Assembly: GCF_017876405.1 (NCBI RefSeq)
Contig: NZ_JAGINW010000001.1
Location: 1,687,203 to 1,751,202, forward strand
Source of the DNA: Kibdelosporangium banguiense
Lineage (GTDB): Bacteria > Actinomycetota > Actinomycetes > Mycobacteriales > Pseudonocardiaceae
DNA length: 64,000 nt
Direction of reading: 5' to 3'
A model generated the notes under the pieces. It worked only from the letters and a program-made list of their open reading frames with translations, was not told the DNA's origin and did no database searches. Both the position numbers and the translations under genes were made by a program. This document shows positions 60,543 to 64,000 of the stretch, one piece after another; within the stretch, counting starts at the first letter, position 1, and the number at the start of each line of letters is the position of its first letter.

Positions 60543-63308
60543 CTAAACGCCTGACGCAAGATCGTCGATCAAAACCCGTATTTGTTCCGCGCGCGCGGAG
60601 CTGACCTGCGTGTACAACTCCGCGGATCGCTCCCATTGTTGGCGCGCACCAGATTTCGCGCCACGCGCGGAAAGCACCTTGCCGAGCACTTCCCTGCCGA
60701 ACGCCTCGCAGAGGGCGAGTCCCGAGTTCACCGACAGCTCGATCGCAGTCCGGGCATGACGTTCGGCCTGGTCGGTGTCGTTGAGTTCGGCGTGCAGCTC
60801 GGCGAGATTGCCCACCGCGAACGCGGCGAAGCCGACTTCGCCCACTTCCCGGTACAGTTCCACGGCTCTGCGCTGCGGTTCGACCGCTTCCTGTAACCGG
60901 CCAAGCGCCCGCTGCACTTGGGCGATGTTGTTGCGCACGTGCGCCTCGATCGCCGGATGCGCGTCGACGGCGAGCGCTTTCGCATATCCGGCAAGGGCTT
61001 CCTCGTATCGGCGGAGTCCGAAGTAGGCGGACGCGAGCGCCTCGTGACCCACCGCGATGAGCCGGTCGTCACCGAGTTCCAGCGCAAGCCGCAGCACCCG
61101 CGAGGCGTCGCCCGCCGTCTCCGACGCCCGGCCGAAGCGGGCGTACAAGGCACAGCGGCTTTGTAACAGCCAGGCCTCGCCATCCTTCTCGCCAGCCGAA
61201 ACGGCAGCCGAAAGTCCCTTATGGACAACGGTGTGCCATTCCTCCCAAGTGGACCGGACCGCACGGTAGTCGTGCGCCATGCGGGCGAGCCGCCAGGCAC
61301 TGCGCGGATCGGCGGCGTCGATTACGGCAACAAGATTGGTCCATTCCCGTTCGAACCAGGCCAGCGCCTGCCCAGGAGTTGAAATGTCCAGAATGTCGTT
61401 TTCAACAGAGGAGGACACCGGGTCGACAACCGGACGCAGCAACCGCCGGGCCTTGTCGGCCGCGCCGAGGTAGTAGCCGACCAGCCGGTCGAAAGCCGCG
61501 CCGCCGAAAGGAGCGGATTGCTTGGCGTACAGCCGAACGAGGTCGTGCATGACGAACACGTCCTGGCTGGTCTCGGTGACCATGAACGCCCCGGCGAGCG
61601 TCCGCAGGCCACGCCGGGCGGTGGTGAGATCCGTCTGTTGCATCGCGGCCAGCACGGCCGGTCCGATCCACGGGCCGGGCACCAGGCCCAGCAACCGGAA
61701 ATCCGCGGCGGCCGGCTCGGCCAGGCCCCGGTAGGTGACATCGAGCGCGGCCCGGACACTGGTGTCGGAATGCTCGACCTCCAACGCCTGCAAGCGAGTC
61801 CGCTCGTCGGAAAGATCGCTGATCAGCTCGTCGGCGATCCACTCCTGCCGGGACGCCAGCCGCGCCCCGACGATCCGCAACGCCAGCGGCAGGCAACCAC
61901 ACAGTGTGGCAAGGCGTTCCAGCCGCGGTGAATCGATTCGCCCTGGCCCGGTAAGGAAATCCACCACCCGCACGGCCGCCGGACCCGAAAGTGTCCGCAG
62001 TTCCAGCAGCCGGGCACCGCTGCGCGCGACCATGCCCTCCAGCCGGACCCGGCTGGTGATCAGCACCAACGCACGGGAACCACCGGGCAGCAGCAGCCGC
62101 ACCTGTTCGGAATCCCGTGCGTCGTCCAGCATCACGAGCACCCGGCGATGTGCCAGCAGCGAACGGTAAAGCGCCGCACGGTCATCAGGGTCGGCCGGCA
62201 CCTCACCGGCCGGGACTCCCAAGGTCAGCAGGAACTGCGACAGCACCTCGCCGGGGTCCAGCGGCTCCTGGAAACCGCGCAGCCCGGCGAAAAGCTGGCC
62301 GTCGGGAAACTCCCGGGCCACCCGGCGGCCCCACAACGCCGCCAGAGCGGTCTTGCCGATCCCGGCCTGGCCGGAGATCACCCCGATCGGCGTCGCCTCG
62401 CCGTGGTCTTCGGCCAGCAAACCGTCCAGCCACGCCAGTTCTTCGTCCCGGCCGTGGAAACCCACTGGCGCGGGCGGCAGTTGCGCGGGCACGAGCACGC
62501 CGACCTTGGGCGCGACGACCGGCACCGGCGCGGGCAGCAGCAATGTCGAATCGTCGTTGAGCACCCGCTCGTGCAGTTCCCGCAGCGCCGGACCTGGGTC
62601 GATGCCGAGATCCTCGGCCGCGCGACGGGCGAACCGCTGGTACGCCTCGAGCGCGTCAGCTCGCCGCCCAGCGCGGTACAAGGCGAGTACAAGGTGCGCG
62701 ATCATCTGTTCCCGGAACGGATACGACTCCGCGAACGTCGACAGCTCGCCGACGAGTTCGGCGTGCCGGCCCAGTTCAAGATCGGCTTCGATCCGCGCCT
62801 CCAGCACGGCGAATCGAAGATCTTCCAGTTCAGGCGCGTTGATCCGGGGTGACACGTCGGCCAGGACCGGCCCGCGCCAGAGGCCGAGCGCCTCCCGCAG
62901 CAGCTCGGCGCGCCGCACCGGATGCTCGTGGCGGGCTCTGCTGAGCAACGCCGTCGCCCGGCTGACGTCGATCAGGTCCTCGTCGACGATCAGCTGGTAG
63001 CCCGGCAGCCGCGTGTCGATCCAGACCGATCCAGTGGGATCGACCAGGCGCAATTGACGGCGTAACCGCGAAACATAGTTCTGCACGATTGTGCGTGCGG
63101 TCAGCGGCGGGTCTTCGCCCCACAGCCCGTCGAGGATGTCCTCGACCGGCACGACTTCGTTGGGGCGTAACAGAAGCATTGCGAGCAGGCCGCGTACACC
63201 GGGCCCGCCGAGCGCGACCGGTTCGCCGTTGACCACCGCCTGGACCGGTCCGAGCACCCCGAACCGGATCACGGCATGGTCGTCCTCGTCACTGTCCCCC
63301 GTACTCAC
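60543..63308 (-). CDS. SARP-family transcriptional regulator with NB-ARC and TPR domains (AfsR-like)
   Basis: 921 residues. OmpR-like winged helix (about 15-105, VRGLLAMLLLRPNEVVPVEDI), bacterial transcriptional activation domain BTAD (about 110-255), NB-ARC/STAND ATPase (about 285-590) with Walker A GQAGIGKTALAALWG and kinase-2 VLVMLDDARDSEQV, then a helical/TPR C-terminus (about 600-921). AfsR-type proteins activate secondary metabolism in response to phosphorylation and nucleotide state. GTG start with GGGAGGG upstream. Target unknown; no biosynthetic gene cluster is visible in the window. It precedes ectD divergently ordered but on the same strand. Confidence 0.93.
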   Translation of the reverse strand: MSTGDSDEDDHAVIRFGVLGPVQAVVNGEPVALGGPGVRGLLAMLLLRPNEVVPVEDILDGLWGEDPPLTARTIVQNYVSRLRRQLRLVDPTGSVWIDTRLPGYQLIVDEDLIDVSRATALLSRARHEHPVRRAELLREALGLWRGPVLADVSPRINAPELEDLRFAVLEARIEADLELGRHAELVGELSTFAESYPFREQMIAHLVLALYRAGRRADALEAYQRFARRAAEDLGIDPGPALRELHERVLNDDSTLLLPAPVPVVAPKVGVLVPAQLPPAPVGFHGRDEELAWLDGLLAEDHGEATPIGVISGQAGIGKTALAALWGRRVAREFPDGQLFAGLRGFQEPLDPGEVLSQFLLTLGVPAGEVPADPDDRAALYRSLLAHRRVLVMLDDARDSEQVRLLLPGGSRALVLITSRVRLEGMVARSGARLLELRTLSGPAAVRVVDFLTGPGRIDSPRLERLATLCGCLPLALRIVGARLASRQEWIADELISDLSDERTRLQALEVEHSDTSVRAALDVTYRGLAEPAAADFRLLGLVPGPWIGPAVLAAMQQTDLTTARRGLRTLAGAFMVTETSQDVFVMHDLVRLYAKQSAPFGGAAFDRLVGYYLGAADKARRLLRPVVDPVSSSVENDILDISTPGQALAWFEREWTNLVAVIDAADPRSAWRLARMAHDYRAVRSTWEEWHTVVHKGLSAAVSAGEKDGEAWLLQSRCALYARFGRASETAGDASRVLRLALELGDDRLIAVGHEALASAYFGLRRYEEALAGYAKALAVDAHPAIEAHVRNNIAQVQRALGRLQEAVEPQRRAVELYREVGEVGFAAFAVGNLAELHAELNDTDQAERHARTAIELSVNSGLALCEAFGREVLGKVLSARGAKSGARQQWERSAELYTQVSSARAEQIRVLIDDLASGV

Positions 63309-63410
63309 TTCGCCCTCCCCCGTCCCCTACTACCGGTGACCAAGGTAAGTCGATGATGGGGGTGGAAGTAAAGGTTTACCGGGATATCTGTCACTCACTG
63401 CGAGAAAACA

Positions 63411-63451
63411 GGCCCCCTGCCGTCCGGTCCCGATCCGGTTGGCAGGGGGCC
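63411..63451 (-). terminator. Terminator of ectD
   Basis: Perfect 11-bp arms GGCCCCCTGCC / GGCAGGGGGCC with a 19-nt loop. On the minus strand the stem is followed by TGTTTTCTCG, i.e. a modest U-tract. Lies about 130 bases after the ectD stop. Confidence 0.75.
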
Positions 63452-63579
63452 ACACTCACACGGCCAAGGCCCGGGTGCCACCGGTCCCACCCCGAGTGGA
63501 AGACCGGCTACTCCTCAGGCCGTATCCGGCTGAGCGAGATCTCAATGCGTGATTACCGTAACAGAGAGCATGTGATTCA

Positions 63580-64000
63580 TTACACGCGGGGCGCGCGACT
63601 CAAAGGGGTGAAGTCACGGCTCGCGATGAACGTCGGGCGCGGTGTTGGCGCTGCGTACGGCTCCTCCAGCACGTTGTCGACGCTGTTGAACACCACGAAG
63701 ATGTTCGACCGCGGGAACGGCGTGATGTTGTTGGCCGAACCGTGCATGATGTTGGCGTCAAACCAGATCGCGGATCCGGCCGAGCCGGTGAACTGGTCGA
63801 TGCCGTGGGTGGTGGCCAGGGTCGTGATGTCCTGCGTGCTCGGTACGCCGATCTCCTGTTCCTTCAGCGACTGCTGGTAGTGGTTCGCCGGCGTTTCGCC
63901 AATGCACGGGACGAATGTGCGGTGCGATCCGGGCATCACCATCAGGCCGCCGTTGAACGCGAAGTTGGCGGTCAACGCCAGCGACATGCTCACCGCACGC
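63580..64000 (-). CDS. ectD: Ectoine hydroxylase EctD (3' part)
   Basis: The frame stays open past the window edge (R-A-V-S before the apparent start), so only the C-terminal 140 or so residues are seen. Motifs: FNGGLMVMPGSHRTFVPCIG (substrate and Fe(II)/2-oxoglutarate site region) and WFDANIMHGSANNITPFPRS with the second iron-ligand His of MHGSANN. EctD hydroxylates ectoine at C5 as a stress protectant. The ectABC genes should lie to the right of the window. Normal C-terminus (ASRDFTPL), so the 3' end is intact. Confidence 0.93.
   Translation of the reverse strand, partial: RAVSMSLALTANFAFNGGLMVMPGSHRTFVPCIGETPANHYQQSLKEQEIGVPSTQDITTLATTHGIDQFTGSAGSAIWFDANIMHGSANNITPFPRSNIFVVFNSVDNVLEEPYAAPTPRPTFIASRDFTPLSRAPRV

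Overview
The window is high-GC actinobacterial chromosome. Three things point to the Pseudonocardiaceae (Amycolatopsis/Kibdelosporangium-like): an ESX-type EspG/WXG/DUF3558 cassette, a DasR-type amino-sugar regulon, and a long block whose gene order matches the Mycobacterium tuberculosis thiE-thiO-thiS-thiG / thiD-thiC / def / pssA-psd / moeA / groEL2 neighbourhood as I remember it. Most starts are GTG or ATG behind GGAGG-like ribosome sites, and many operon genes overlap by ATGA. I recognise no rRNA, tRNA, CRISPR array, transposase, integrase or phage gene, so this reads as chromosomal backbone with accessory modules.

Layout. 1-4.7 kb: a nitrate/sulfonate/taurine-type ABC importer with two permeases and one ATPase, flanked by two related substrate-binding proteins (the first cut by the window edge). 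4.8-8.4 kb: an envelope protein, an XPB-type DNA helicase, a DUF4253 gene behind a perfect LexA/SOS box, and a PPOX-fold protein. 8.4-17.3 kb, all minus strand: a CapA lipoprotein and a complete form II CO-dehydrogenase-like molybdenum hydroxylase operon (MoxR ATPase, VWA protein, XdhC, then small, large, medium subunits and CoxG). 17.4-22.5 kb: PspC protein; a module of papain-like protease, a small protein sharing the protease's C-terminal domain, an ECF-like sigma factor and its overlapping partner; an MFS pump; a secreted Trp-rich repeat protein. 22.7-24.9 kb: HelD, the RNA-polymerase-recycling helicase.

25-46 kb is the conserved backbone: groEL with two CIRCE operators and a textbook terminator, a Ser/Thr kinase, AIM24, moeA, psd-pssA, a CDC48-like AAA protein, def, DUF3263, LytR_C, an HtrA-like protease, an F420-type oxidoreductase, then the thiamine genes. 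thiC-thiD (plus) and thiO-thiS-thiG (minus) each have their own TPP riboswitch, and thiE is divergent. A voltage-gated cation channel with a Ca-channel-like filter and a MarR regulator sit among the thiamine genes. 46-50.5 kb: a streptogrisin-type protease, a membrane protein, a threonine dehydratase and an efflux pump. 50.6-55.7 kb: a DasR-like regulator, a SIS-domain amino-sugar enzyme, NagA and a GlcNAc-kinase-like protein, with DasR (dre) sites upstream of the SIS gene and nagA. 55.6-59.4 kb: DUF3159 and an orphan ESX substrate/chaperone cassette. 59.6-64 kb: an SGNH hydrolase, a large SARP/NB-ARC/TPR regulator and the 3' part of ectoine hydroxylase ectD.

The observations most worth following are: (i) the protease/sigma/shared-domain module at 17.7-20.7 kb; (ii) the SOS-boxed DUF4253 gene; (iii) a dispersed family of very long perfect hairpins with a shared core at 16.4, 37.5 and 45.9 kb; (iv) the TGEGW channel filter; (v) the EspG/WXG cassette with no secretion machinery beside it; and (vi) a pair of perfect DnaA boxes in an 830-base non-coding gap.
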